From Thermodesulfovibrio sp. 3462-1 (GTDB lineage: Bacteria > Nitrospirota > Thermodesulfovibrionia > Thermodesulfovibrionales > Thermodesulfovibrionaceae): DNA of 64,000 nucleotides. Numbering within the stretch: position 1 is the first letter of the stretch; each line of letters starts with the position of its first letter. A program made the translations under genes and the position numbers. The stretch lies in the NCBI RefSeq assembly GCF_040451425.1, contig NZ_CP144374.1:186001-250000 (forward strand), in the 5' to 3' direction. This document shows positions 55,341 through 64,000 of this stretch, one piece after another. Below the pieces are notes generated by a model, which made no database searches, was not told where the DNA came from, and worked only from the letters and a program-made list of their open reading frames with translations.

Positions 55341-57083
55341 TTATCCTGTTATTACCGGAGGTTTTACTCCGTGGAAGAATATATAGGATATCAACAAACC
55401 AATCCAGAGAATGAATCCAAAAAGACATATCAGATAGACAAGGGCAAGCTTTCCAATACCCTCTTCCCAGAGTTTTCTAAAGTCAGACATTACTCCGATT
55501 GTAAAGAATGTGATCAAGAAGAAAAGCACTCTCAAGGCATTTGTTCCTGCTGTTGATACAGATGTTTGAGAAATAATTTTCTTTGCGTCTTTTACACTTG
55601 CTTCTAAATCTTGAATTTGTTTTTTCTTTGCATCAATTTGTGCTGTTAAGGTTGCCTGTTGTGCTGGGTCCGTAACTTGAGTAAGCTGCTTTTCAATTGT
55701 TGTTATTTCCTTTTTGATTTTGTTTACCTTTCCTTCAACAGAGCCAACTTTTGGAGCATACGGAATAGCAATGACAAGAATAACTATAAAGGTAACAGCA
55801 TATGCTATGACGAATTTTGGAAATCTTCTCCATATTTCTGTTGCAGAGACCCTTTCTCCAGGTCTGCATTCAATTTTTGCACACCATATATAGGCAAGTA
55901 TGAATGCCCAGATACTGATAAATATATCAATAAAAAGCTTTGTCGTTGATGCTGCCATTAGCATCCATCCTGGCTCATACTTAATCCCGGCAGCAGTTTC
56001 TGCTTTTGCTCTTATAAGGGCATCAACAACTGCACCTGATGCAAAGGCTGCACCATCTGTCTTAACTGCAAGTCCCATCCATGCACCAGCAACCATTGGC
56101 TCTTTCCAGAGGAAAGCTTGAGCAAAGAAAGGAAGAATAATGAGCTCAACAACTGCAAATATAACAACCAGTGAGCTTACCATAATCGGAACAACAGGCC
56201 TTGCTTTAATTGCTCCACCTGTTGCAATTGCTGCAGAAACACCACAAATGGAGATTCCAGATGCAAGTGGAGCTGCCCATTCTTTACTGAACTTAAACCA
56301 TTTTCTCGCAATCCAATAAACCAATGCCCAGTAAATGAGATAGGCTTCAATTATGGCGCAGAGTCCTCTGAAAAGTACTGCCTGTGCAAGTCCAAATGAT
56401 TGAGCTGCTTTTAATCCAAGTAATGCGCCCATTAAACCAATTGCGGTTTTAATGTAAAACTCTGGTTTTAATGCTTCACCAATGAATTTTGCAAAACCTC
56501 TGAAGAAATTACCAACAATCAAGCCAAGTAACAGAGCAAATATAAAGCCACCTTCACCTGTAAGTTTCAATGACCATGGAATATTGAATTTTTTAGCATC
56601 GGTTGCTGCAAAATAAGCATAATGACCAATAAACCAGCACAGATAGCTCAACCAGAAAACAAAGAAGAATCCAATATTGAATTTTACTATATTAGCTCGC
56701 ATGAGTGCTGCACCGATTGTGAAAACTACAGCCATGAAAATATAGGTAAGCACAAGAGATGCAAATCCTGAAAGCCCTTTCTTTTCATAGGTGTCACCAA
56801 CTTTGTATTTTGTTGGATCAGAGACTGTTACAGTTTCTTCTTTCCCGTCAGGTTTCTTGATGGTTAGTTTGTTCCCATCAATTTTTGTAATTTCACCCTT
56901 CAGGCTTTGATAAACTTTTCCTGTTGGAGCAATTGCCTTGCTTGAGTCTGTCCACTCTTGTGTAGAGACAACCCATCCTAAGGGATCAATTCCTGTGTAA
57001 GCCAGCAGAGAAATTGCAAAAATCACAATAGCTAACCAAAAGGCTAACCAATCCTCACTAACACCTTTCTTTTTTTCTTCCAT
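55341..57083 (-). CDS. YeiH/UPF0324-family transporter with extra domains
   Basis: A 580-residue inner-membrane protein. The core (about 105-440) matches the YeiH family often annotated as putative sulfate exporters: LGLIVGNFFRGFAKFIGEALKPEFYIKTAIGLMGALLG, ASGISICGVSAAIATGGAIKA and AGAWMGLAVKTDGAAFASGAVVDAL. Typical members are near 340 residues. Here an extra N-terminal membrane helix (13-32) is followed by a soluble beta-type insertion (about 40-104, with GEITKIDGNKLTIKK), and a coiled coil (about 448-504) separates the core from the last two helices. AAGGAGGATG precedes the start. In a sulfate- or sulfur-respiring organism anion or sulfonate export would fit, but the substrate is not known. 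Confidence 0.82.
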   Translation of the reverse strand: MEEKKKGVSEDWLAFWLAIVIFAISLLAYTGIDPLGWVVSTQEWTDSSKAIAPTGKVYQSLKGEITKIDGNKLTIKKPDGKEETVTVSDPTKYKVGDTYEKKGLSGFASLVLTYIFMAVVFTIGAALMRANIVKFNIGFFFVFWLSYLCWFIGHYAYFAATDAKKFNIPWSLKLTGEGGFIFALLLGLIVGNFFRGFAKFIGEALKPEFYIKTAIGLMGALLGLKAAQSFGLAQAVLFRGLCAIIEAYLIYWALVYWIARKWFKFSKEWAAPLASGISICGVSAAIATGGAIKARPVVPIMVSSLVVIFAVVELIILPFFAQAFLWKEPMVAGAWMGLAVKTDGAAFASGAVVDALIRAKAETAAGIKYEPGWMLMAASTTKLFIDIFISIWAFILAYIWCAKIECRPGERVSATEIWRRFPKFVIAYAVTFIVILVIAIPYAPKVGSVEGKVNKIKKEITTIEKQLTQVTDPAQQATLTAQIDAKKKQIQDLEASVKDAKKIISQTSVSTAGTNALRVLFFLITFFTIGVMSDFRKLWEEGIGKLALVYLICLFGFILWIGLLISYIFFHGVKPPVITG

Positions 57084-57174
57084 ACTTCATCCTCCTTCTC
57101 TTAAAAATTTTAATAAAATAAAGTAAAGTGCATTTTCACCCCCTCTCTTCAGAAAGAAGATTCACTTTAATTTA

Positions 57175-57190
57175 AGCAAAATATATACCA
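57175..57190 (-). promoter_or_regulatory. sigma-54-like promoter of the YeiH-like transporter
   Basis: On the minus strand TGGTATATATTTTGCT has GG and GC exactly 10 bases apart and a full TTGCT -12 box, but the CAC after TGG is missing. The start would be near 57164, with an 80-base leader to the transporter ATG. The two palindromes lie about 75 and 107 bases upstream of this start, a usual enhancer distance. Confidence 0.45.
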
Positions 57191-57230
57191 GAATAAAAAG
57201 CAGGAAAAATCAAAAAATTTTTTCATTTAT

Positions 57231-57246
57231 GTTACTTTGCAGTAAC
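57231..57246. promoter_or_regulatory. palindromic operator A
   Basis: GTTACT-TTGC-AGTAAC, a perfect 6-4-6 inverted repeat. It has a near-copy 32 bases downstream. The binding protein is unknown. Confidence 0.65.
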
Positions 57247-57262
57247 AATTTTTTATTTATAT

Positions 57263-57278
57263 GTTACTTTATGGTAAC
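57263..57278. promoter_or_regulatory. palindromic operator B
   Basis: GTTAC-TTTATG-GTAAC, the same half-sites as operator A with one outer-spacer mismatch. Centres are 32 bases apart, about three helical turns, so two dimers would sit on one face of the DNA. Confidence 0.6.
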
Positions 57279-57374
57279 AATTTTAATCATCAATTATAAG
57301 GTATAATTCTTTAGACTTAGGCAATGGGTTCAATTTTACACATAAAAAATTTTTACACTGCTCATAAAAATTGT

Positions 57375-57404
57375 TTGACAAAAAAATTTCTTTTGCTTTA
57401 ATAT
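57375..57404 (+). promoter_or_regulatory. sigma-70 promoter of speD-speE
   Basis: TTGACA at 57375-57380 and TAATAT at 57399-57404 with an 18-base spacer. Predicted start near 57411, just before a hairpin in the leader. Confidence 0.7.
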
Positions 57405-57413
57405 ATAAAGTTT

Positions 57414-57432
57414 ACAGGGGCTTTGTCCCTGT
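57414..57432 (+). promoter_or_regulatory. leader hairpin upstream of speD
   Basis: ACAGGG and CCCTGT form a 6-base stem around a 7-base loop right at the start of the predicted transcript. The Shine-Dalgarno GGAGGAGG follows 13 bases later. It may affect stability or translation; it is too short to be a known riboswitch. Confidence 0.4.
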
Positions 57433-57461
57433 TTTCATCTCTGTGGGAGGAGGTCGAAAAA

Positions 57462-57869
57462 TTGTATGCTTTAGGGACCCATCTTTTAATTGAATTAAAA
57501 AATTGCAATCCCGAGATCCTCAAAGATCTCGAAAGCGTCCAAAAAATTCTTGTAGATGCTGCCAAAAAAGCAAATGCAACAATCATTAATGTAAATTTCC
57601 ATGAATTTAATCCTTTTGGTATTAGTGGAGTAGTAGTTATTGCTGAGTCTCATCTGACGATTCATACATGGCCTGAGTATGGTTTTGCTGCAGTGGATGT
57701 ATTTACCTGTGGAGATACTATAAAGCCAGAGATTGCAGCTCAATATATTATAGAAGCCTTTGAATGTGAATCTCCCTCAATTGTTGAAATGAAAAGAGGT
57801 ATAATTTCTTACAAAAACGAGAAATTACCACATAAGGTATGTCATGAAGAATTGCAAATGGTATATTGA
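57462..57869 (+). CDS. speD: S-adenosylmethionine decarboxylase proenzyme (bacterial class)
   Basis: A 135-residue pyruvoyl enzyme precursor that makes decarboxylated SAM, the aminopropyl donor for spermidine. Self-cleavage should occur before the serine of AESHLTIHTWPE (about residue 63-74), leaving a pyruvoyl group. The catalytic histidine and cysteine are in the same segment and in VDVFTCGD at about 80. The start is TTG at 57462, giving MYALGTHLLIEL; GGAGGAGG lies 7-8 bases upstream and the N-terminus then aligns with Thermotoga/Bacillus-type SpeD. The gene overlaps speE by 26 bases. Confidence 0.93.
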   Translation: MYALGTHLLIELKNCNPEILKDLESVQKILVDAAKKANATIINVNFHEFNPFGISGVVVIAESHLTIHTWPEYGFAAVDVFTCGDTIKPEIAAQYIIEAFECESPSIVEMKRGIISYKNEKLPHKVCHEELQMVY

Positions 57870-58743
57870 GCAGACATCAGAGGATGAGATTATACTTCAT
57901 TCTCTGAAGGAGATTATATATTCTGAAATATCTCCTTATCAGAGAATTGAAGTCATTTGTTCGGGTAATCTTGGCAGATGTCTTCTTCTTGATGGTAAAA
58001 TGCAGTCTGCTGAGGCTGATGAATTTATTTATCACGAAGCACTGGTTCATCCTGTTATGCTTTTAAGTGAATCTATAGAAAGGGTGCTTATTGCAGGTGG
58101 TGGAGAAGGAGCTACTTTGAGAGAGGTATTAAAATATCCTGTTAAGGAAGTTGTAATGGTTGAGCTTGATGAATTAGTTATTAAAACTGCTAAGAGATAT
58201 CTTCCAGAATGGCATAATGGCGCTTTTGATGATCCAAGGGTCAGGTTAGTTATAGATGATGCAAGAGCTTATATTGAAAGAACGAAAAACTATTTTGATG
58301 TAATAATAATAGACTTGCCAGAACCAGCAGAAGGAGGACCTGCGTATCTTCTTTATACAAAAGAGTTTTATGAAAAAGTCAAAGAAGCTCTTACTGAAAA
58401 GGGAATGATGGTTACGCAGTCTGCCTCTGCATCTGTGAATAATTTAAGAGTTTTTGTCTCAATTGTTACCACTCTCAAGCAGGTATTCCCCTATGTGAAA
58501 CCCTACATTGCTTATATTCCTTCCTTTTTTGCTCCATGGGGTTTTGCTCTTGTTTCCAAAAAAATAAATCCAGAAGGCTCAATGGCTAAAATAAATGAAA
58601 AAATTGTTTCCATTAAGGATAGTCTAAAGTTTTATGATATAGATGCACATACTGCAATGTTTTGTCTTCCAAAGCATATTAAAAAAGCTATTGAAACAGA
58701 AGGGGTAGTCATCCATGATGACTCCCCTCTTTCTTTTTATTAA
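57844..58743 (+). CDS. speE: spermidine synthase
   Basis: A 299-residue aminopropyltransferase that uses decarboxylated SAM and putrescine or another polyamine. The substrate domain begins LHSLKEIIYSEISPYQRIEV; GGGEGATLREVLKYPVKEVVMVELDE at about 83 is the SAM-like binding motif; DDARAYIERTKNYFDVIIIDLPEP at about 138 holds the catalytic aspartate. C-terminus is of the length found in thermophile enzymes. The gene ends inside a terminator and overlaps the convergent pgk by 4 bases. Confidence 0.95.
   Translation: MKNCKWYIEQTSEDEIILHSLKEIIYSEISPYQRIEVICSGNLGRCLLLDGKMQSAEADEFIYHEALVHPVMLLSESIERVLIAGGGEGATLREVLKYPVKEVVMVELDELVIKTAKRYLPEWHNGAFDDPRVRLVIDDARAYIERTKNYFDVIIIDLPEPAEGGPAYLLYTKEFYEKVKEALTEKGMMVTQSASASVNNLRVFVSIVTTLKQVFPYVKPYIAYIPSFFAPWGFALVSKKINPEGSMAKINEKIVSIKDSLKFYDIDAHTAMFCLPKHIKKAIETEGVVIHDDSPLSFY
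58702..58738 (+). terminator. intrinsic terminator inside the speE 3' coding end
   Basis: GGGGTAGTCATC pairs with GATGACTCCCC across a 3-base loop with one bulged T, followed by TCTTTCTTTTT. The whole hairpin lies within the last 14 codons of speE and directly before the convergent pgk stop. Confidence 0.85.
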
Positions 58744-59954
58744 TCTCTCTTTTTAGAAGGCAGCACTGCAAGACCTGGCAGTTCTTTACCTTCCAGTAGT
58801 TGTAAAGCAGCACCGCCACCAGTTGATATAAAGGAGATAGCATCACTTACACCTGCTTTATGCACTGCGTAGTCTGTATCTCCACCGCCAACTATTGTAA
58901 AAGCATAAGAGTCCGCTACGGCATGAGCAATTGCAAAAGTTCCTCTTGAAAAGGCATCTATTTCAAAAACTCCCATTGGTCCATTCCAAAGAATAGTTTT
59001 CGCATCATGTAATGCTTCTGTAAAAAGTTTTACTGAAGCAGGACCAATATCAAGGCCACGCCATCCTGGTGGAATTTCCTGAATAGGAACGATTTTTGTT
59101 TCTGCTCCATGCTCTATACTTTGAGCAATAACAACATCAACGGGCAAATAAAATTTAACTTTATTTTTGTGAAGTTTTTCTATAATTTTAAGGGCAAAAT
59201 CTATCATATCTGGTTCAACAAGACTGTCTCCCACTTCGTATCCCATGGCTTTTATAAATGTGAAAGCCATACCTCCACCAACTATAACTTTGTCTGCCTT
59301 ATCTGCAAGATTTTCAAGCACTCCAATTTTACCTCCTACTTTTGCTCCGCCAAGTATTACAACAAAGGGTCTTATTGGAGATTCCACTGCACCTTTCAGG
59401 TATTCAATTTCCTTTTTAAGTAAAAAACCAGCAGCAGAGGGAATAAACTTAGGAATACCAACAATTGAAGCATGTGCTCTGTGTGAGGCACCAAAGGCAT
59501 CATTCACATAAAAATCCGCTAAAGAGGCAAGAGCTTTAGCAAATTTTTCGTCATTTTTTTCTTCTTCAATGTGAAATCTTAGATTTTCAAGCAACACAAC
59601 ATCGCCTTCCTTCATTTTTGAGACAAGCTGTTCTACCTGTGGACCAATGCAATCGGGTGCAAAAATTACTTCTTTGTTGAGTAATCTCTGAAGTCTTCTC
59701 GCAACAGGAGCCAAAGAAAGCTTTGGATCAAGTTTTCCTTTTGGTCTGCCAAGATGGGAAGCTAAAATTACCTTAGCCCCTTCGTCAATTGCATAGTTTA
59801 TAGTTGGCAGTGTAGAGCGAATTCTTCTGTCATCAGTTATCATCAGGTTTGCGTCAAGGGGAACATTAAAATCAGCTCTAATAAAAACTCTCTTACCTTT
59901 TATAGGTAAATCTTCAATTGTCATTTTGTCAAAGGAATTATTAAAGGGTGCCAT
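58740..59954 (-). CDS. pgk: phosphoglycerate kinase
   Basis: A 404-residue glycolytic/gluconeogenic enzyme. The signature RVFIRADFNVPLDANLMITDDRRI is at about 19, ASHLGRPKGK at about 64, LENLRFHIEEEKND at about 120, and the nucleotide-binding GGGDTDYAVHKAG and STGGGAALQLLEGKELPG near the C-terminus. Length is standard. It follows gap by 10 bases. Confidence 0.98.
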   Translation of the reverse strand: MAPFNNSFDKMTIEDLPIKGKRVFIRADFNVPLDANLMITDDRRIRSTLPTINYAIDEGAKVILASHLGRPKGKLDPKLSLAPVARRLQRLLNKEVIFAPDCIGPQVEQLVSKMKEGDVVLLENLRFHIEEEKNDEKFAKALASLADFYVNDAFGASHRAHASIVGIPKFIPSAAGFLLKKEIEYLKGAVESPIRPFVVILGGAKVGGKIGVLENLADKADKVIVGGGMAFTFIKAMGYEVGDSLVEPDMIDFALKIIEKLHKNKVKFYLPVDVVIAQSIEHGAETKIVPIQEIPPGWRGLDIGPASVKLFTEALHDAKTILWNGPMGVFEIDAFSRGTFAIAHAVADSYAFTIVGGGDTDYAVHKAGVSDAISFISTGGGAALQLLEGKELPGLAVLPSKKRD

Positions 59955-59964
59955 TTTTGCCTCC

Positions 59965-60981
<1,017 letters not shown>

Positions 60982-62214
60982 TTAAATTTTCTCTCTAAAA
61001 CTATTAATAACCATTCCTGTAAGAAGTTTCGGGTAGAAATATGTTGATTTGGGAGGCATTCTTAGACCTTTAAGTGCAACTCGTTCTATTTCTTCTACTT
61101 TTGTCGCTCTGAGAATAAAAATTGCATCACATTTTCCTTCTTCCACCATCTTTATACCTTTGTCAATATCTGTATCATAACAGACTTCTTTCTGAGGAAA
61201 CATTTCCTTTAGAATTACCTCTTCAAGAATGGTAACATCAAGATCTCTCAACTCTTCAGGTAAATGTTCAAGAGATGAGCCTTTATATTGAAGGATATAG
61301 AATTTGTTATTTTTAAAATAAACTCCGATATTTTTACTCCCCATTCTTTCAATTGCTTCCTGAATATCCTCATTTTTGTTGAATTCAAGTAAACAAAAAA
61401 GATTATTATGTTTTTCAAGTTGTTGCTTGACAGGTAAAGGAGTGCTTAAAATTCTGTGAGTTGGCAGAATTAGATAACCGTCATCTTCAATATTGGCCAA
61501 AAACATTAGAACATAATTCCATGGCGGGTCTTCTCTGTCTGGATAAATTGCATTCATCATTGTTTTAAACTCAAGAGCAACCTCGTATCTATGATGACCA
61601 TCAGCAATAAATATGGGTTTGTTTTTAAACTCTTCCGCTATTTTTTTTATTTGAGATTGCTCATTTATTTTAAATAGCCTGTGAATATTTCCATCTAAAT
61701 CTTTTGCCTGGATATAAGGATTTTTAAGATTTTCAAGTATTTGAGAGGTTACTCTCTCTTTTGAACGATAAATAGAAAATATCAAAGAAGTATTTGCCAT
61801 GCAGGCTTTCATGAGATTTAATCTATCTGTCTTAGGTTTTGAATATGTTTGCTCATGAGGATAAATTCCTCTGCCAAGTTCTTCAAGTCTTACAGTGCCT
61901 ATGATTCCTCTTAGTGTTTTCTTTTTATTTTTATATACATATTCAACTTCATAACCGTAAAAACAAGGCTCTTTTTCTTGAATAAGAATTCCTTCCCTAA
62001 GCCATCTCTCCATATACTCTTTTGCAAGAACATATTTATCTACTCCTGCTGAATTTTTCCCGTAATCAATTCTTATTATATTATAAGGGCTTTTATCATA
62101 GAGAATATCTTTAAGTTCATTGGAGATGATATCATAGGGAGGGCACATGACATCATCTCCAATGATTTTTTCAGGATTGTAAACAATTCCCTTAAAAGGT
62201 TTGATTACAGTCAT
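60982..62214 (-). CDS. DUF1015 family protein
   Basis: A 410-residue cytosolic protein of the DUF1015 (HTH-less, SerK-related) family. Typical motifs are KPFKGIVYN near the N-terminus, CPPYDIIS, YPHEQTYSKPKTDRLNLMKAC at about 108, and PIFIADGHHRYEVALEFK at about 192, which resembles a kinase-like active site. Family members include free-serine kinases in archaea; activity here is not known. The ATG at 62214 was chosen over upstream in-frame codons because MTVIKPFKGI matches relatives. It stands 13 bases upstream of gap. Confidence 0.85.
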   Translation of the reverse strand: MTVIKPFKGIVYNPEKIIGDDVMCPPYDIISNELKDILYDKSPYNIIRIDYGKNSAGVDKYVLAKEYMERWLREGILIQEKEPCFYGYEVEYVYKNKKKTLRGIIGTVRLEELGRGIYPHEQTYSKPKTDRLNLMKACMANTSLIFSIYRSKERVTSQILENLKNPYIQAKDLDGNIHRLFKINEQSQIKKIAEEFKNKPIFIADGHHRYEVALEFKTMMNAIYPDREDPPWNYVLMFLANIEDDGYLILPTHRILSTPLPVKQQLEKHNNLFCLLEFNKNEDIQEAIERMGSKNIGVYFKNNKFYILQYKGSSLEHLPEELRDLDVTILEEVILKEMFPQKEVCYDTDIDKGIKMVEEGKCDAIFILRATKVEEIERVALKGLRMPPKSTYFYPKLLTGMVINSFREKI

Positions 62215-62282
62215 ATAGGTTCTATGATAACATTTAAAGTTATTGTAGCTCAACACTGATAAAATATGTTATATTGTTTTTC

Positions 62283-62945
62283 ATGAATCTGATTACGAAA
62301 ACAGTTCTTCTTCCAAAGATTGGAAAAACAAGAATAACATTTTACCGTGAAAGGAGAAAAATCACAAAGGATAAAACAACAATTTCTCTTCCCTTTGATC
62401 TTCAATTGAATGAAAAACTTGCTTATGGAGAGATAATTTACAGTCCTGTATTCAGGTCCTGTAGAATCATGTGGAGTGATGCTCCAGAGGACATGCAGAT
62501 AAAAGAAGAGGCAGAAAATTTTATTAAAGAATTTTTATTTGGTACTTTGATTGCTACAACAGAACCAATAGAGGATGAGGAAGCTGAAAAGATTTTTAAT
62601 GATTTTATAGAATTTTTTGCCTCCTCTGTGCAATACAGGATAACAGCTGAAGGTGCTTGCGTTCTGACTATTCCAATTGCTAAGAAGGAAGCAAAAGTAA
62701 TTAAAGTAATATTAAGGAAAAAAGAAACAGGAGATTATTTTTTCAGTGATGATGGATTAATACTCAGAAGTTTTCGTCCCCATGAAAGAGGTCAGAGAGA
62801 AAGAGTTATTTTTGCTGCAAAAAAATTGGGCATAGAAATTAAAGAAGAAGAGTTGTTTCTTGAATCCTCTCGAGAAGAACTCTCTCAAAATTTTTACAAG
62901 TTTATACAGTTTGTCTCTGCAGTATATTTGTTTTACTTGATTTAA
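62283..62945 (+). CDS. protein of unknown function, possibly DUF1828-like
   Basis: A protein of about 220 residues, no signal or membrane helix. The middle has [27 protein letters not shown] and [14 protein letters not shown], an order of strands that recalls DUF1828 proteins found with restriction or phage genes. I am not certain of that link. The ATG at 62283 has no Shine-Dalgarno sequence; -10-like hexamers lie just upstream. The gene is divergent from the DUF1015 gene and ends 80 bases before clpC, which has its own promoter. Confidence 0.6.
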   Translation: MNLITKTVLLPKIGKTRITFYRERRKITKDKTTISLPFDLQLNEKLAYGEIIYSPVFRSCRIMWSDAPEDMQIKEEAENFIKEFLFGTLIATTEPIEDEEAEKIFNDFIEFFASSVQYRITAEGACVLTIPIAKKEAKVIKVILRKKETGDYFFSDDGLILRSFRPHERGQRERVIFAAKKLGIEIKEEELFLESSREELSQNFYKFIQFVSAVYLFYLI

Positions 62946-62957
62946 TATTCCTTCTGG

Positions 62958-62987
62958 TTGACACAAAACAGGCAAAAAAATTAATAT
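62958..62987 (+). promoter_or_regulatory. sigma-70 promoter of clpC
   Basis: TTGACA at 62958-62963 and TAATAT at 62982-62987 with an 18-base spacer. Start would be near 62994, leaving about 32 bases before the clpC ATG. No inverted repeat of the CtsR or CIRCE type is visible. Confidence 0.75.
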
Positions 62988-63025
62988 TGATTTTAGAAAC
63001 TAAAAATTTTTACAGGAGCATTAAA

Positions 63026-64000
63026 ATGTTTGAGAAGTTTACAGAAAAGGGTCGTAAAATAATTCTCTATGCCAGAGAAGAAGCAGAAAAAAGAAATAGC
63101 GAGTTTCTTGATACAGAACATTTACTTCTTGCAATTTTAAGAGAAGAAGATTCCATTCCAGTGGCTATACTAAGAAAAATCGGAATTTCTCCTGAAAATG
63201 TAAGATATGAAATTGAAAAAAGAATAAACACAGAGGGTAATCTTCTTACTTATGGAGAAATACCTTTTTCTCCAAGAGCTAAAAAGGTTCTTGAAAATGC
63301 AGTGGAAGAGGCAAGACTTTTAGGACATCCCTATATCGGGAGTGAACATCTCTTTCTTGGTTTAATTAAAGAGGAAGAAGGAATCGCAGGTAAAATTCTG
63401 AGAAGTTTTGGAATTAATCTTTTAGGCGCAAGACAATTGACTATTAACTTTTCAATAAGACCTCATTTCCAGAGTACACCTCAAAAAGAAAAAAGAAAAA
63501 CAAATACTCCAGCTCTTGATGAATTTGGAAGAGATCTCACTTTGTTTGCTATTGAAGGCAAACTTGATCCTGTAATCGGAAGAGAAGATGAGATAGAAAG
63601 AGTCATTCAGATTCTTGGAAGAAGAATTAAAAATAATCCTGTTATAATTGGTGAGCCAGGGGTTGGCAAAACAGCAATAGTAGAAGGGCTTGCTCAAAAA
63701 ATTATTGAAGGAGATGTGCCTGATATTTTACTTGGCAAAAGAATTATTGCCCTTGACTTGGGAGCATTAATTGCAGGAACAAAATACAGAGGCCAGTTTG
63801 AAGAGCGACTCAAAGCAGTAATAAGAGAGGCAACTCAATCAGACAATATTATTTTATTCATTGATGAGCTTCACACAATAATTGGAGCAGGTGCAGCAGA
63901 AGGCTCTGTTGATGCTTCAAACATGTTAAAACCTGCTCTGGCGCGTGGAGAAATGCAGTGTATTGGTGCGACAACTCCACAAGAATACAGAAAATATATA
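63026..64000 (+). CDS. clpC: ATP-dependent Clp protease ATPase ClpC, N-terminal 325 codons
   Basis: The gene runs off the right edge. ClpC is a hexameric AAA+ unfoldase that feeds ClpP. The double Clp-N domain spans residues 1-145 ([54 protein letters not shown]). The first AAA+ domain has [19 protein letters not shown], Walker A GEPGVGKT at about 210 and Walker [16 protein letters not shown] at about 275. ClpC is preferred over ClpA or ClpB because of the N-domain motifs. CAGGAG lies 8 bases before the ATG. No mcsA/mcsB/ctsR genes are adjacent upstream. Confidence 0.93.
   Translation, partial: MFEKFTEKGRKIILYAREEAEKRNSEFLDTEHLLLAILREEDSIPVAILRKIGISPENVRYEIEKRINTEGNLLTYGEIPFSPRAKKVLENAVEEARLLGHPYIGSEHLFLGLIKEEEGIAGKILRSFGINLLGARQLTINFSIRPHFQSTPQKEKRKTNTPALDEFGRDLTLFAIEGKLDPVIGREDEIERVIQILGRRIKNNPVIIGEPGVGKTAIVEGLAQKIIEGDVPDILLGKRIIALDLGALIAGTKYRGQFEERLKAVIREATQSDNIILFIDELHTIIGAGAAEGSVDASNMLKPALARGEMQCIGATTPQEYRKYI

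Larger units (their letters stand above)
57084..57461. other. 378-base intergenic control region between the transporter and speD
   Basis: Both flanking operons are transcribed outward from here. It holds, from left to right, a sigma-54-like element for the transporter (57175-57190), two 16-base palindromes (57231-57246, 57263-57278), a sigma-70 promoter for speD (57375-57404) and a leader hairpin (57414-57432). The rest is A/T-rich with no sign of coding capacity or tRNA. Confidence 0.7.

Noticed and set aside
57414-57461. Riboswitch (SAM or polyamine type) before speD
   Set aside because: Only one short hairpin is visible; the region is too small for any known SAM riboswitch core.

Overview
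The window is a 64-kb, AT-rich piece of a bacterial chromosome with dense, mostly housekeeping gene content. The gene set points to a motile, anaerobic bacterium with two membranes: LPS export and synthesis (lptCAB, an RfaE2-KdsC fusion), a large sigma-54-linked flagellar cluster, hydroxylamine reductase/hybrid cluster protein (hcp), F-type ATPase with both b and b' stalk subunits, polyamine genes speD/speE and a bacterial endonuclease Q homologue. Together these resemble Thermodesulfovibrio and relatives (phylum Nitrospirota). That assignment is an inference from gene content and protein style; no rRNA is present, and I recognised no tRNA or CRISPR array.

Layout. 1-762: start of an unknown gene and ubiE/menG. 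795-6512: an accessory island. It opens with a deletion derivative of an insertion sequence (long terminal inverted repeats, transposase tail) and closes with a second, truncated copy of the same IS end. Between them lie an exported TPR protein fused to a Ppx/actin-fold ATPase domain, a small exported protein and a UPF1/DNA2-type helicase. 6520-13155: yajC-secD-secF-recJ-panB-tyrS on the plus strand. 13196-27373: flagellar and regulatory genes on the minus strand. These are two sigma-54 activators, a sensor kinase and a TPR protein, then flgB-flgC-fliE-fliF-fliG-fliH-fliI-fliJ-motE-like-fliK-flgD-flgE. A near-consensus sigma-54 promoter sits between the response-regulator gene and flgB.

27431-31421: hcp behind a perfect FNR-type palindrome, an MlaFE-type lipid transporter pair and a DJ-1/PfpI protein. 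31418-44236: a long minus-strand run with very short gaps or overlaps. In transcription order it holds an FG-GAP/VCBS-like protein, uppS, cdsA, dxr, rseP, a Nudix gene, the rfaE2-kdsC fusion, pgsA, plsY, queC, a plsC-type acyltransferase, a coiled-coil/nuclease-like protein, endoQ and a UvrD-type helicase. 44324-48835: lptC-lptA-lptB-rpoN-hpf-rapZ. 48879-54864: promoter, atpF'-atpF-atpH-atpA-atpG-atpD-atpC and a strong terminator; subunits a and c are not here.

55118-57278: a YeiH-type transporter enlarged by two extra domains, a 54-residue membrane protein, and upstream a pair of equally spaced palindromes with a sigma-54-like element. 57375-58743: speD-speE. 58740-62214: DUF1015 protein, gap and pgk on the minus strand. 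62283-64000: an unknown protein and the first 325 codons of clpC.

The most unusual items are the IS-bounded island with the TPR-Ppx protein, the enlarged YeiH-like transporter with its tandem operators, the RfaE2-KdsC fusion, the endoQ-helicase-nuclease-like set, and the well-positioned regulatory palindromes at hcp and the flagellar regulator. Several genes also have a -10-like hexamer only a few bases before the ATG and no ribosome binding site, which suggests leaderless transcripts.
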